This document shows, piece after piece, positions 8,319 through 17,249 of a stretch of DNA of 64,000 nucleotides. This DNA is from Comamonadaceae bacterium. Lineage in GTDB: Bacteria > Pseudomonadota > Gammaproteobacteria > Burkholderiales > Burkholderiaceae_C. Under the pieces are notes generated by a model, which saw only the letters and a list, made by a program, of their open reading frames with translations, made no database searches and was not told the DNA's origin. Each line of letters begins with the position of its first letter. The first letter of the stretch is position 1. The position numbers were made by a program, and so were the translations under genes. Location: positions 25,258-89,257 of the forward strand of contig CANFJF010000006.1 of assembly GCA_947447355.1 (NCBI GenBank). The letters are read 5' to 3'.

Positions 8319-8957
8319 ATGGCGTGGACCCAAGACCAAATGGCAGCCCGCGCTGCCCAAGAACTCGAAGACGGCTTTTACGTCAACCTCGGCATCGGCA
8401 TCCCGACCCTGGTGGCCAACTTTGTGCCCACGGACATAGAGGTCTGGCTGCAGTCTGAAAACGGCATGCTCGGCATTGGCGCTTTTCCGACTGACGACAA
8501 TGTTGACGCTGACCTGATCAACGCCGGCAAGCAAACCGTCACCACCATCGCGGGTTCATCGATTTTCGGCAGCCATGACAGCTTTGCCATGATCCGTGGT
8601 GGCAAGATCAACTTGTCGATTCTGGGCGCGATGCAGGTCAGCGAGCAGGGCGACCTGGCGAACTGGATGATCCCCGGCAAGATGGTCAAGGGCATGGGCG
8701 GGGCGATGGATTTGGTGGCCGGCGTCAAGCGCGTGATCGTGCTGATGGAACACGTTGCCAAAAAGAAAGACGGCACCGAAGACATGAAAATTCTGACCCA
8801 ATGCACCTTGCCTTTGACAGGCCTCGGTGTGGTCGACCGCATCATCACCGATCTGGCTGTCATGGACGTGACACCGCAAGGCTTGAAAGTCATTGAAATG
8901 GCCCCTGGCGTGACGCTGGAGTTGCTGCAGTCGAAGACGGGTGTGACGCTGATCTGA
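8319..8957 (+). CDS. scoB: 3-oxoacid CoA-transferase subunit B
   Basis: Beta subunit partner of the preceding gene; 212 residues. It carries [15 protein letters not shown] and SENGMLGIG, whose Glu forms the covalent glutamyl-CoA intermediate, then [17 protein letters not shown] and [20 protein letters not shown]. The start codon follows the scoA stop by one base, typical of translational coupling and fixed stoichiometry. A strong bidirectional terminator lies 28 bp beyond the stop. Confidence 0.92.
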   Translation: MAWTQDQMAARAAQELEDGFYVNLGIGIPTLVANFVPTDIEVWLQSENGMLGIGAFPTDDNVDADLINAGKQTVTTIAGSSIFGSHDSFAMIRGGKINLSILGAMQVSEQGDLANWMIPGKMVKGMGGAMDLVAGVKRVIVLMEHVAKKKDGTEDMKILTQCTLPLTGLGVVDRIITDLAVMDVTPQGLKVIEMAPGVTLELLQSKTGVTLI

Positions 8958-8985
8958 TGCGGTTAACAGCACAGACTTAGCGCTT

Positions 8986-9022
8986 AAAAAAACCGCAGGC
9001 GATTTAGTCTGCGGTTTTTTTT
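8986..9022. terminator. Bidirectional rho-independent terminator
   Basis: ACCGCAG (8992-8998), a 10-base loop, then CTGCGGT (9009-9015), flanked by an A-run on the left and a T-run on the right. It serves scoAB on the plus strand and the convergent marR gene on the minus strand. Its right part overlaps the last codons of marR. Confidence 0.88.
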
Positions 9023-9540
9023 CGCCTCGTGGCGCTGATGGGCTTGGCTGTTTTTGGCACAGGCTGTAGGAGCTCGTCATGCGCCAAGTTTTCAATCATC
9101 GCGAACAGCACTTTACGCGTGGTCTGGATGTCTTGGTGGGATACGCCTTCGGTGCTGACGCGATTGGTTTCTTCCGCCAAGGGCACCAGTTTTATCTTCA
9201 GTGCGCGGCCTTTGCTTGTGAGGTAAACGTAGACATTCTTTTTATTGGTTGGCAACTGCCGTCGCTCGATATAGCCCTGATCTTCCATCGCCTTCATGGC
9301 GCTGAAGGTGGTCGGCTCCATCACACCGGCGCGCTCGCTGAGTTCTTTTTGTGTCAGGCCGTCAGCCTCCCACAAAATGCGCAGAAAACTCCAGTGGCCA
9401 AAGGGCACGCCATGAGCTGCTAACCTTATTTGCAGTGCCCGGCGAAAGGCTCGCTCGGTGTCGCGGATCAAGTGTGCCAGCCGGTCGTTGGGAACCGCCT
9501 CTCGCCAGTGGTGGAGGATGTTGTAAGTGGCGCTGTTCAT
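9004..9540 (-). CDS. MarR-family transcriptional regulator of the phthalate gene set
   Basis: 178 residues from ATG 9540, which overlaps the upstream dehydrogenase stop as ATGA; an in-frame start 39 bases earlier is unlikely. Winged helix-turn-helix at about 45-125: LTQKELSERAGVMEPTTFSA (recognition helix) and GYIERRQLPTNKKNVYVYLT (wing). The C-terminal tail is basic (SATRRKKTAD). As last gene of the reductase-dehydrogenase-marR operon it most likely senses phthalate or an intermediate and represses the divergent promoters at 11.73-11.87 kb. The regulatory role is inferred from position. Confidence 0.85.
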   Translation of the reverse strand: MNSATYNILHHWREAVPNDRLAHLIRDTERAFRRALQIRLAAHGVPFGHWSFLRILWEADGLTQKELSERAGVMEPTTFSAMKAMEDQGYIERRQLPTNKKNVYVYLTSKGRALKIKLVPLAEETNRVSTEGVSHQDIQTTRKVLFAMIENLAHDELLQPVPKTAKPISATRRKKTAD

Positions 9541-10745
9541 GGCGTTGATCCGTAGGCCACTTGCAGGCCCGGTTGGCACTCTTGGCCTGTGCGTGCCGAT
9601 TCAAGTATCGCCAAACAAACTGCCGTGGTGGCACGCGCCCATTCGCCGCTGTGGACTGCAGGCTGCTCATCGCGCACTGAGGCGAACAGTTCATCGATCA
9701 CTTCGATTCGCGGAATTTTGGGCGCGAGCAAGGTCTCTGATATTTTGTGTTGGTCAGCGTAGATCGCGATCCCTGTCGGACCTGGCCGGAGGTCGGCTTT
9801 TTCGCAGCTGACGATAACTTGGCCAAAATGCTGGTGCGCGAGCTTTTGGGGCAGGGCGGTGTTGGAGATGTACAGGCTTCCGCCGTAATTACGGGCTGCT
9901 TTCAAGGCGGTTTCGTCAGCAGCGTCTGTCACGTTGTCTAAGCGTTTTCTGGCCGCGCCGTGATCTTGGGCCTGCTTGCCCTGACCCAATTCTGAGATGT
10001 TGTCCATCAACTCATCCGAGTCGTAATGCCCATAGCCGCTGTAAGTGCTGGACGCAAAAGCGCCGCCTTCAAAACCCAGCAGTGCGCTGTAGGCGCCTTC
10101 TGTTGGGCGCGATGCATCCCATGCGCCAGTGTGGGCACGCACGCTGCGCACCAAGCCACCACCGAGCAAGCGAACGATGTCGATTTGATGCGTGGCCTGA
10201 CTGTGGATGACCCCACCACCCGCCTGCGTGTCGAGTTCTTCAGGGCGTCGTGGGCGGTACAAAAAATCGGTGTAATTCAGCGCCGTGATCATTTTCACTG
10301 CACCATAGACACCGCTGTCGATGATCTCGCGGCAGCGTTTGATGGGTGCGTTAAAGCTGTGGCTGTGACCAACGATCAGGTGAACGCCCGCGCGCAGCGT
10401 GGCGTCCACCATGCGGGTGCATTCCTCTAACGTCAGCGCCATGGGTTTTTCAACCAGCACGTGCTTGCCATACGCTGCGGCTAGGCAGACATGCTCGGCA
10501 TGGAACTGGTGGGGAGAGGCGATGTAGACCGCTTCGACGTCGGGGTTGGCGCACAAAGCCTCGATAGATTCGTAAACCGGGGCACCGAAGTCAGTCTCAA
10601 ATTGTGCACGGGCTGCTGCGATCGGATCTGTTGCGCCGACCAATTGGATACGGCTGTCATGCACAAACGTGGGCAGCATCAGGGTGAAAGCCCGACCGAG
10701 TCCGACGATGCCTAGCTTCAGTGGTTTGGAGGGCTGCGTGCTCAT
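9537..10745 (-). CDS. Phthalate dihydrodiol dehydrogenase-like oxidoreductase (Gfo/Idh/MocA family)
   Basis: 402 residues. NAD(P) Rossmann motif GIVGLGRAFTLMLPTF, EKPMALTLEE (catalytic Lys region of the family) and the Pht4-like stretches VGHSHSFNAPIK, NYTDFLYRPRRPEELDT and GGGVIHSQATHQIDIVR. The likely reaction is oxidation of cis-4,5-dihydroxy-cyclohexadiene-dicarboxylate to 4,5-dihydroxyphthalate. Start and stop overlap both neighbours as ATGA. The substrate follows from these motifs and from adjacent dioxygenase and decarboxylase genes. Confidence 0.85.
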   Translation of the reverse strand: MSTQPSKPLKLGIVGLGRAFTLMLPTFVHDSRIQLVGATDPIAAARAQFETDFGAPVYESIEALCANPDVEAVYIASPHQFHAEHVCLAAAYGKHVLVEKPMALTLEECTRMVDATLRAGVHLIVGHSHSFNAPIKRCREIIDSGVYGAVKMITALNYTDFLYRPRRPEELDTQAGGGVIHSQATHQIDIVRLLGGGLVRSVRAHTGAWDASRPTEGAYSALLGFEGGAFASSTYSGYGHYDSDELMDNISELGQGKQAQDHGAARKRLDNVTDAADETALKAARNYGGSLYISNTALPQKLAHQHFGQVIVSCEKADLRPGPTGIAIYADQHKISETLLAPKIPRIEVIDELFASVRDEQPAVHSGEWARATTAVCLAILESARTGQECQPGLQVAYGSTP

Positions 10746-11728
10746 AAGTCCAAGACCAGTTCAGCCCCCTTGGCGCGTGACACGCAGACCATGATGTGGC
10801 TGGATTTTTCGCTGTCACTTAGCACCATGTCGCGGTGCTCGGGTTCCCCCGCGAGCAAGCCTGTTCGGCACGATCCGCAGGTTCCGCTTTCGCACGAGCT
10901 CGGCACAGAATGGCCCGCTGCCCGTAAGGTCTGCAAAATAGATTGCTCGGCGCTCACCGCCAGCGTGGCACCACTTTTTTGCAAGCGCACGGTGAAGGCG
11001 TTATTGGCCGCATGCGTGCTGGCATCGACACCGAAGCTTTCAAAGTGGACAGACCCTGAAGGCCAGTGCCCCGACATGTCGGCGACCGCCTCCATCAAAC
11101 CTCGCGGGCCGCAGCAGTAGACATGCGCATTGGACGGCGTCTCAAAAATCGGCCAGAGATCAATCGCTTGGTTGATGTCGCCATGGTCATGGTGGATCTG
11201 AACATGACCGGCGAAATCAGGGCTGTTGAGCGCTTCTAAAAATGCAGTGCTGTCGGCGTCGCGTGTGCAGTAGATCAATTCAAACGCTGTATGGCCCTGG
11301 CTTTTCAGGTGACGCATCATCGACAAAATAGGGGTGATGCCAATCCCACCGGCCACAAACAAAAAGCGGGTGGCACGCGGGTGCAGTTCGAAGTTGTTGC
11401 GGGGTGCGCTCACGGCCAGCAAGTCGCCTTGGTGCACGTCGTCGGCCATGCTCATCGAGCCGCCGCGGCCGGCGCTGTCGCGTTTCACGGCGAACTGATA
11501 AAACCCGGTATCTGCCGGATTGCTGCACAAAGAATAGTTGCGTCGTGCGCCATTCGGGACTTGCACGGTCAAGTGAGCGCCAGGTGTGAAGGCGGGCAAG
11601 TTTTGTCCGTCTGGACGGCGCAACTGGAACAAATAAATACCGCCAGCCAGCACTTCTTTTTGCGCAACCTGCAGATGGACAAATGTTTCTTGTTCGGCTC
11701 CTGAGGCCGCCACAGGGTTAACGAGCAT
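10742..11728 (-). CDS. Phthalate dioxygenase reductase-like ferredoxin-FMN/NADH oxidoreductase
   Basis: Electron-transfer partner of the Rieske oxygenase. 328 residues from ATG 11728, six bases after AAGGAAG; ATG 11731 is possible. Domain order is that of the PDR/VanB family: FMN-binding barrel with RRNYSLCSNP (about 60-70), NAD-binding domain with FLFVAGGIGITPILSMMRHL and YCCGPRGLM, then a C-terminal plant-type 2Fe-2S ferredoxin with CESGTCGSCRTGLL and a distal MVCVSRAKG cysteine. It is first in the minus-strand operon, divergent from the oxygenase gene. Confidence 0.9.
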   Translation of the reverse strand: MLVNPVAASGAEQETFVHLQVAQKEVLAGGIYLFQLRRPDGQNLPAFTPGAHLTVQVPNGARRNYSLCSNPADTGFYQFAVKRDSAGRGGSMSMADDVHQGDLLAVSAPRNNFELHPRATRFLFVAGGIGITPILSMMRHLKSQGHTAFELIYCTRDADSTAFLEALNSPDFAGHVQIHHDHGDINQAIDLWPIFETPSNAHVYCCGPRGLMEAVADMSGHWPSGSVHFESFGVDASTHAANNAFTVRLQKSGATLAVSAEQSILQTLRAAGHSVPSSCESGTCGSCRTGLLAGEPEHRDMVLSDSEKSSHIMVCVSRAKGAELVLDL

Positions 11729-11769
11729 CATGATCTTCCTTGAATAGTCTTGACAATTTTGGCGGCTAC

Positions 11770-11799
11770 GAATAATCTTAGCCACCTAAGAATAATCTT
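11770..11799. promoter_or_regulatory. Direct repeat with dyad in the phthalate divergent promoter region
   Basis: GAATAATCTT occurs at 11770-11779 and 11790-11799, one repeat every 20 bp. The segment between contains ATCTTAG-CCAC-CTAAGAA, an imperfect dyad. It lies between the start codons of the reductase (11728) and oxygenase (11875) genes. A 20-bp spacing puts both copies on the same DNA face. MarR proteins favour such dyads, and the operon carries a marR gene. Confidence 0.5.
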
Positions 11800-11874
11800 C
11801 TTCACCTCAATCCGCAAGCAGTTTTAAGCACGCGGCCAAAGACCTCAAATCACTGCGTCCGAAAGATCGTCCAG

Positions 11875-13191
11875 ATGTTGACTCACGAAGAAAATGAATT
11901 GTTGTGTCGCGTTGAAGGCCAGGCCCCCATGGGTCAGTTGATGCGTCGTCACTGGACACCGGTGTGCCTGATTGAAGAAGTCAGTGAGCCCGATGGCACG
12001 CCCATCAAAGCGCAGCTTTTTGGCGAAGACTTAGTCGTGTTTCGTGACACATTGGGTCGCGTTGGCGTGATGGATGAATACTGTCCGCACAGGCGCGCTT
12101 CCTTGGTGTTTGGCCGGAATGAAGACTGCGGTCTGCGTTGCCTTTATCACGGCTGGAAGATGGATGTTGAGGGTCATGTGATTGAGATGGTCTCTGAACC
12201 CGCGGCCAGCGGCATGGCGCAAAAAGTCAAGCACTTGGCCTACCCGACAAAAGAGTGGGGCGGTTTTGTTTGGGCTTACATGGGCCCGCCCGAGACGCAG
12301 CCAGAATTCGTTGCGCCGGCTTGGGCTCCAACGGCTGATACGCAAGTCACGATTGCCAAGGCGGTCATCCCCTGCAATTGGGCGCAGATTTTAGAAGGGG
12401 CCATCGACTCGGCCCACAGCTCCAGCCTGCATTCTTCAGACATGGTGCCAGCCCGTGTTGACTCAGCTCAAACCACCGACACCACGTGGTTGCGCCCTTC
12501 GACCGACAAGGCGCCACGGATGCAAATCGACCGCGCGGCTTACGGCTTTCGCTACGCGGCCATTCGCCGTCCGATCACGAGTGCAGCGGTGAATGATTAC
12601 GTGCGTGCCACGGTGTTTGTGGCCCCCGCGACAGCCTTGATTCCTCCCAACAATTTGTACAACGTGGCCAACATCAACGTGCCGATGGACGATACCCACA
12701 CGGCGTTTTATTTCATCGCTTGGGGAGCGGCATCGACAACGCCAGACACCTCCACTTGGCGCAAGTTTCTGGGTCAGCAAATTGGCATCGATCTGGATGA
12801 AAAATACAGACCGATGCGCAACCGTGACAATCATTTTTGGCAAGATCGCACCGCCATGAAAGCCGGTAATTTCACAGGCATCACCGGCTTTCCGAATCAA
12901 GACATTGCGATGTGGGTCACCATGGGACCCATCGCTGATCGCACCCATGAGCGCTTGGGCGCCAGTGATCAGGCGATCGTTGAGTTTCGTCGACAAATGT
13001 TGGATGCGGTGACAACTTTTCGTGACGGTGGGCCAGCCATTGGCACCGGAGACGGTCGAATCCCTGCCAGTGTTTGCGCCTTTCAAGCCATCATTCCAAA
13101 GACAACGGACTGGCGCGCTCATGTCGCATCCTATGTGTGGGATGCCAAAGAGCCCGCACTAGAACCCTCGTATTCCACGCCCAGTGTTTAA
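11875..13191 (+). CDS. Phthalate 4,5-dioxygenase oxygenase component (Rieske, single subunit)
   Basis: Ring-hydroxylating oxygenase adding O2 to phthalate at C4-C5. 438 residues, the usual length for Pht3/OphA2. Rieske motif EYCPHRRASL with CLYHGWKMD (C-x-H and C-x2-H) at about residues 66-92, and the mononuclear iron site in LEGAIDSAHSSSLH (D-x3-H-x4-H) near 175. The N-terminus MLTHEENELLCRVEGQAPMG is characteristic of the family. The adjacent reductase, dihydrodiol dehydrogenase and decarboxylase complete the route to protocatechuate. An isophthalate- or other carboxylate-type substrate cannot be excluded. Confidence 0.88.
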   Translation: MLTHEENELLCRVEGQAPMGQLMRRHWTPVCLIEEVSEPDGTPIKAQLFGEDLVVFRDTLGRVGVMDEYCPHRRASLVFGRNEDCGLRCLYHGWKMDVEGHVIEMVSEPAASGMAQKVKHLAYPTKEWGGFVWAYMGPPETQPEFVAPAWAPTADTQVTIAKAVIPCNWAQILEGAIDSAHSSSLHSSDMVPARVDSAQTTDTTWLRPSTDKAPRMQIDRAAYGFRYAAIRRPITSAAVNDYVRATVFVAPATALIPPNNLYNVANINVPMDDTHTAFYFIAWGAASTTPDTSTWRKFLGQQIGIDLDEKYRPMRNRDNHFWQDRTAMKAGNFTGITGFPNQDIAMWVTMGPIADRTHERLGASDQAIVEFRRQMLDAVTTFRDGGPAIGTGDGRIPASVCAFQAIIPKTTDWRAHVASYVWDAKEPALEPSYSTPSV

Positions 13192-13236
13192 TGCGGCCTA
13201 GAGTTGAATTTCAATGTGATCAAGAGGAGACATTCC

Positions 13237-14220
13237 ATGCCATTACGCCGTCACTATTTACGCGCCGCAGCCATGCTGGTAGTCGGCGCATTGACGCAGC
13301 CCATGCTGGCCAATGCGCAAAGTAGCTATCCCAACAAACCCATCAAATTCGTTGTGCCCTATGCCGCGGGCGGCTTACCTGACACCGTCGCGCGCATCTT
13401 TGCGCAGCGTCTGGGTGACAGGTTAGGGCAGTCTGTCATCGTCGACAACCGACCCGGTGCCAATGGCGTGGTAGCTGCGAATGCGCTGGCCGGCGCACCA
13501 AAAGATGGCTACACCTTCCTGGTGACGGATGGTTCGATGTTCTCCATCAACCCGGCCATTTACAAGAGCCTGAGCTATGACTACAAGCGTGACTTTGTAC
13601 CGGTGTCGCTGGCCGCTCGTGCGCCGCTGTACCTCGCCGTCCATCCAAAGGTGCCGGTCAACAGTCTGCAGGAGTTCATCGCATTGGCCAAAGCCAAACC
13701 CGGCATGCTCAATTACGGTTCTTCGGGCATTGGCAGCACACACCATTTAACGATGGAAGCTCTCAAGGCCACCTTGGGATTGCAACTGACCCACGTGCCA
13801 TTCAAGGGCACAGGCCAGTCTGTGCCGGCCTTGATCGGTGGGCAGGTGGACGTGTTGTTTTCTGCGCTTCCATCGCTGTCCGGTTTTGTCAAATCCGGAC
13901 AGGTCAAATTGATTGCGACCAACTCGGCTCAGCGCTCCAGCCAAGAGCCCAACGTCCCCGCGATTGCGGAAGTCATTCCCGGTTTTGACTTTGCACCGAT
14001 TGTCGGTGTGCTGGCCGCGACCGGTACGCCCGCCAGCGCCATTGAACGCATCAGTCTTGAGATGGCTCAGATCGCCAAAATGCCTGAGGTCATCTTGACC
14101 TTGAACAATGCGGGGATCGACCCCATTGGCAGCAGTCCAGCAGACTACAACAAGGCCATCCTCGGCGAAAACGAACGTCTTTCTAAAGCCATCGCCGCCT
14201 CAGGCATCAAATCAGAATAA
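13237..14220 (+). CDS. TTT (Bug) family periplasmic receptor 1
   Basis: 327-residue periplasmic solute receptor of the tripartite tricarboxylate transporter family. Start ATG 13237 follows AGGAGA; a cleavable signal peptide ends near LANAQS. Family marks: SYPNKPIKFVVPYAAGGLPD, NRPGANGVVAANALAGAPKD and VPFKGTGQSVPALIGGQVDV. Its place between dioxygenase and decarboxylase genes suggests that it captures phthalate or a similar aromatic dicarboxylate. No TctA or TctB membrane subunit is in the window, so it would have to use partners encoded elsewhere. Confidence 0.9.
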   Translation: MPLRRHYLRAAAMLVVGALTQPMLANAQSSYPNKPIKFVVPYAAGGLPDTVARIFAQRLGDRLGQSVIVDNRPGANGVVAANALAGAPKDGYTFLVTDGSMFSINPAIYKSLSYDYKRDFVPVSLAARAPLYLAVHPKVPVNSLQEFIALAKAKPGMLNYGSSGIGSTHHLTMEALKATLGLQLTHVPFKGTGQSVPALIGGQVDVLFSALPSLSGFVKSGQVKLIATNSAQRSSQEPNVPAIAEVIPGFDFAPIVGVLAATGTPASAIERISLEMAQIAKMPEVILTLNNAGIDPIGSSPADYNKAILGENERLSKAIAASGIKSE

Positions 14221-14230
14221 AGCATCCCTC

Positions 14231-15223
14231 ATGTCAAAACTTAAACTCACTTTCGGCTGCTGGAACTACGACCGCACCCGCGCCCTCATGGACGGCAGCG
14301 TTCAACCTGACGGCATCGACCTGAACTACCTCAATATGCCCGTAGAGGAAACCTTCTTTCGCATGCTGCGGCACAAGGAATTCGATGTGGCCGAAATGTC
14401 GCTGTCGTCTTACACCGTGTCGATGTTCAATCCGGCGCGACCTTTTGTGGCTATTCCTGTTTTCCCCTCGCGTTTTTTCAGGCATTCCTGCATTTACGTG
14501 AACGCCAAATCCGGCATTCGCGAAGCCAAGGACCTGATCGGAAAACGCGTTGGAAACCCGGAGTACCAGATGACCGCACCAGTGTGGATTCGTGGTATTT
14601 TGTCGGACCACTATGGCGTGCCGGTCGACAGTGTGAGTTACTTCACCGGGGGTGAAGAAGAACCGGGGCGTTCAGAAAAGATCAAACTCGATTTGCCGCC
14701 CAACATCAAGGTGGAGCGTATTGGCCCTGACCAAACGTTGGCGCAAATGCTGCTTGATGGCGAAATTGATGCGCTCTACACCGCGCGGATGCCCTCCAGC
14801 TTTTTGAAAGGCGGTGGCAAGGTCGTGCGCTTGTTTGAAGACTACGAACAGGTCGAACGCAATTACTTCAAGGAAACCAAGATGTTTCCGATCATGCACA
14901 CGGTGGCGATTCGCCGCGATGTGTATGAGGCCAATCCTTGGGTGGCGCGCTCGATGATGAAGGCGCTTGAAGAGTCGCAACGCCGCACCTACGAAGACCT
15001 CTACGAAACAGCGGCGCTGAAGGTGATGTTGCCTTGGCTCACGTCGCATGTTGAGCAGGTCAAGCGTGAGATGGGCGAAGACTTCTGGCCATATGGCTTT
15101 GAGAAGAACGAAGAAACCTTACGGACTTTTCTACGCTACTCCTATGAGCAGGGCCTTTCAAAACACTTGCTCGAACCGCGTGACCTGTTTGCCCCTGAGT
15201 CGCTTGAAGCCTTCAAGATTTGA
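14231..15223 (+). CDS. 4,5-dihydroxyphthalate decarboxylase
   Basis: Converts 4,5-dihydroxyphthalate to protocatechuate, the last upper-pathway step. 330 residues from ATG 14231, 10 bp after the receptor gene stop. It has no signal peptide, so it is cytoplasmic although the fold is related to periplasmic binding proteins. The N-terminus KLKLTFGCWNYDRTRALMDG and the stretches RFFRHSCIYVNA, NPEYQMTAPVWIRGILSDHY and IDALYTARMPSSFL fit the Pht5/OphC family. Some relatives in this family are only annotated as binding proteins, but the operon context supports the enzyme call. Confidence 0.87.
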   Translation: MSKLKLTFGCWNYDRTRALMDGSVQPDGIDLNYLNMPVEETFFRMLRHKEFDVAEMSLSSYTVSMFNPARPFVAIPVFPSRFFRHSCIYVNAKSGIREAKDLIGKRVGNPEYQMTAPVWIRGILSDHYGVPVDSVSYFTGGEEEPGRSEKIKLDLPPNIKVERIGPDQTLAQMLLDGEIDALYTARMPSSFLKGGGKVVRLFEDYEQVERNYFKETKMFPIMHTVAIRRDVYEANPWVARSMMKALEESQRRTYEDLYETAALKVMLPWLTSHVEQVKREMGEDFWPYGFEKNEETLRTFLRYSYEQGLSKHLLEPRDLFAPESLEAFKI

Positions 15224-15241
15224 TTTCGGTCTTGAGCGTGT

Positions 15242-16183
15242 ATGTCTGAAACGCATTTAGGGTATGGCCTGTCGGTCGGCGCGTTGCTGCTTTTTTCCTC
15301 TAGTATTTTGGTCACCAAAGTGGCCTCCAGTCGCATCAGTTTGAGTCTGGGTTTTTTGGTGGCCACGTTGGTCAATGTGGGGTTTGCAGCATTGGCGTTG
15401 ACATTGGAGTTTGCACTCCGGTCGGACGCTTTCCAATGGAACACGCCGGCCTTTTTATTGTTCGCTGCCGCAGGTGGTTTTGCGACGTATTTGGGTCGTT
15501 GGTTTTTTTACGAATCGGTCGTACGCTTTGGACCTTCACGGGCCAGTATTTTTCAGGCCAGCAGTCCCTTGTTCACGGCCATGATGGCCTGGTTGTTTTT
15601 GGGCGAACGCATCAGCTTGGTGATTGCCAGCGGGATGGTGATGACGCTCTGCGGGCTGGTGCTGGTCAGCTATAAACCAAGTGTTGTTCGTGATGGCGGA
15701 GTTTCTGTCGCATGGGCTCCGTCAGGGGTGAGTCATCGTGAGCGCCTGCTTCAGTCGGTCTTTTTGCTGGGCCTGTCCAGTTCGATGGCTTACGCCATCA
15801 GCAATGTGCTGCGCGGTTCTGCGATCCGGCTCTGGAACGAACCTGTTGTAGGTGCTTTGAGCGGGGCCGTGTTTGGATTGACCCTGCACTTGCTATTCAG
15901 TCTGAAAAAAACAGGCGTTTTTTCAGACTGGCGTTCTGCAGACCGAACCGGTCTTTGGCTGTTCGCCTTGATCGGTGTGTGCAACATCTTGGGCCAAATG
16001 GGGGTGATTGGCGCCATGCGCTACATTCCGCTGTCAGTCGTTGCTTTGATGACGCTGTGCACCCCAATTTTGGTGTTCCCGCTCAGTCATCTATTGTTCA
16101 AAGGCAAGGATGCCATCACGCTCAGCACGCTGCTGGGCAGTGCCTTGACCTTGATGGGGATTGTCATCATCGTGTTGCGATGA
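15242..16183 (+). CDS. EamA/DMT-family membrane transporter
   Basis: 313 residues, about ten transmembrane helices in two repeats, typical of the EamA half-repeat architecture. AAGGFATYLGRWFFYESVVRFGPSRAS and FTAMMAWLFLGERIS belong to the first repeat; MGVIGAMRYIPLSVVALMTL to the second. Solute and direction are unknown. It lies 18 bp downstream of the decarboxylase gene and so is probably cotranscribed. Uptake of a substrate or export of an excess intermediate are both possible. Confidence 0.82.
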   Translation: MSETHLGYGLSVGALLLFSSSILVTKVASSRISLSLGFLVATLVNVGFAALALTLEFALRSDAFQWNTPAFLLFAAAGGFATYLGRWFFYESVVRFGPSRASIFQASSPLFTAMMAWLFLGERISLVIASGMVMTLCGLVLVSYKPSVVRDGGVSVAWAPSGVSHRERLLQSVFLLGLSSSMAYAISNVLRGSAIRLWNEPVVGALSGAVFGLTLHLLFSLKKTGVFSDWRSADRTGLWLFALIGVCNILGQMGVIGAMRYIPLSVVALMTLCTPILVFPLSHLLFKGKDAITLSTLLGSALTLMGIVIIVLR

Positions 16184-16227
16184 CAGGTATTGGCGTATTA
16201 ATCAATCAATCAAGAATGGAGACAACC

Positions 16228-17202
16228 ATGCATAAGAATCGTCGCACATGGATGGCCGCAGCTTGTACCGCCTTGGCCTTGATGGGGGCCTCTGCGCAGG
16301 CACAGGATTACCCCGTCAAACCGATCCGCATCGTCGTGCCTTTGCCGCCGGGCGGCTCTAACGATGTGCTGGCTCGCATATTGGCGCAGAAAATGTCAGA
16401 AGCTTTTGGCCAGCCCGTGATCGTTGAAAACAAGCCTGGCGCCGCCGGTAATATTTCGACCGACTACATGGCCAAAGCAGAAGGCGACGGCTACACCATT
16501 GCCATTGCACCGAACCAAACGGTGGCCGTGAATCCGGTGCTTTATCCGAAGTTGCCGTTCGACGTGGTCAAAGACTTGCAAGGTATTTCCATGCTGGGTC
16601 GGGTGCCGATGGTGCTGGTCGTCTCGCCCAAAGTCACGGCCACCACCGTGGCAGAGTTGATCGCCCAAGCCAAAGCCAATCCGGATAAATTTTCTTATGC
16701 TTCTGCGGGCTCTGGCAGTCCGCAGCATATGGCTGCAGAGGTCTTCAAGTCCATGACGGGGACCAAGCTCATGCACATTCCTTACAAAGGCTCAGCCCCA
16801 GCTCTGGTCGATGTGCTGGGGGGCACGGTGGACGTGATGTTCTGCCCTATCAACTCAGCGTTGCCCCACATTCGCAGCGGCAAACTGCGTGCATTGGGCA
16901 GCACCGGTACCCAGCGGCTAGACCTAGTCCCCAATCTGCCAACGGTGGCAGAGACTGTTCCAAACTATGAGAGCGACATTTGGATTGGCATGATTGCTCC
17001 CGCCAAAACGCCGGTCGCCATCATCAACAAACTCAACGCCGAACTCAGGCGTTCTCTGGCCCTGCCTGATGTGAAAAGCAAGTTGGCCGACCAAGGCATT
17101 TTCGCGGAAACAAGCTCCGCCGCTGACTTCACCAAATTGATCGCGATCGACCAAAAGCGTTGGGCGGCCGTCATCAAATTCGCCAACATCGTCCCCGAAT
17201 AA
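16228..17202 (+). CDS. TTT (Bug) family periplasmic receptor 2
   Basis: 324 residues from ATG 16228 (AATGGAGAC upstream). Signal peptide to about SAQAQ. Family features: DYPVKPIRIVVPLPPGGSND, ENKPGAAGNISTDYMAKAEG and IPYKGSAPALVDVLGGTVDV. It lies between the EamA transporter and the ThDP enzyme, so its ligand may be the 2-oxoacid or precursor used by the following two enzymes, rather than phthalate. Confidence 0.9.
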   Translation: MHKNRRTWMAAACTALALMGASAQAQDYPVKPIRIVVPLPPGGSNDVLARILAQKMSEAFGQPVIVENKPGAAGNISTDYMAKAEGDGYTIAIAPNQTVAVNPVLYPKLPFDVVKDLQGISMLGRVPMVLVVSPKVTATTVAELIAQAKANPDKFSYASAGSGSPQHMAAEVFKSMTGTKLMHIPYKGSAPALVDVLGGTVDVMFCPINSALPHIRSGKLRALGSTGTQRLDLVPNLPTVAETVPNYESDIWIGMIAPAKTPVAIINKLNAELRRSLALPDVKSKLADQGIFAETSSAADFTKLIAIDQKRWAAVIKFANIVPE

Positions 17203-17249
17203 GCACCGTTACAACCACCGCCACAACCACCGATTTATCAGGAGCTTCT

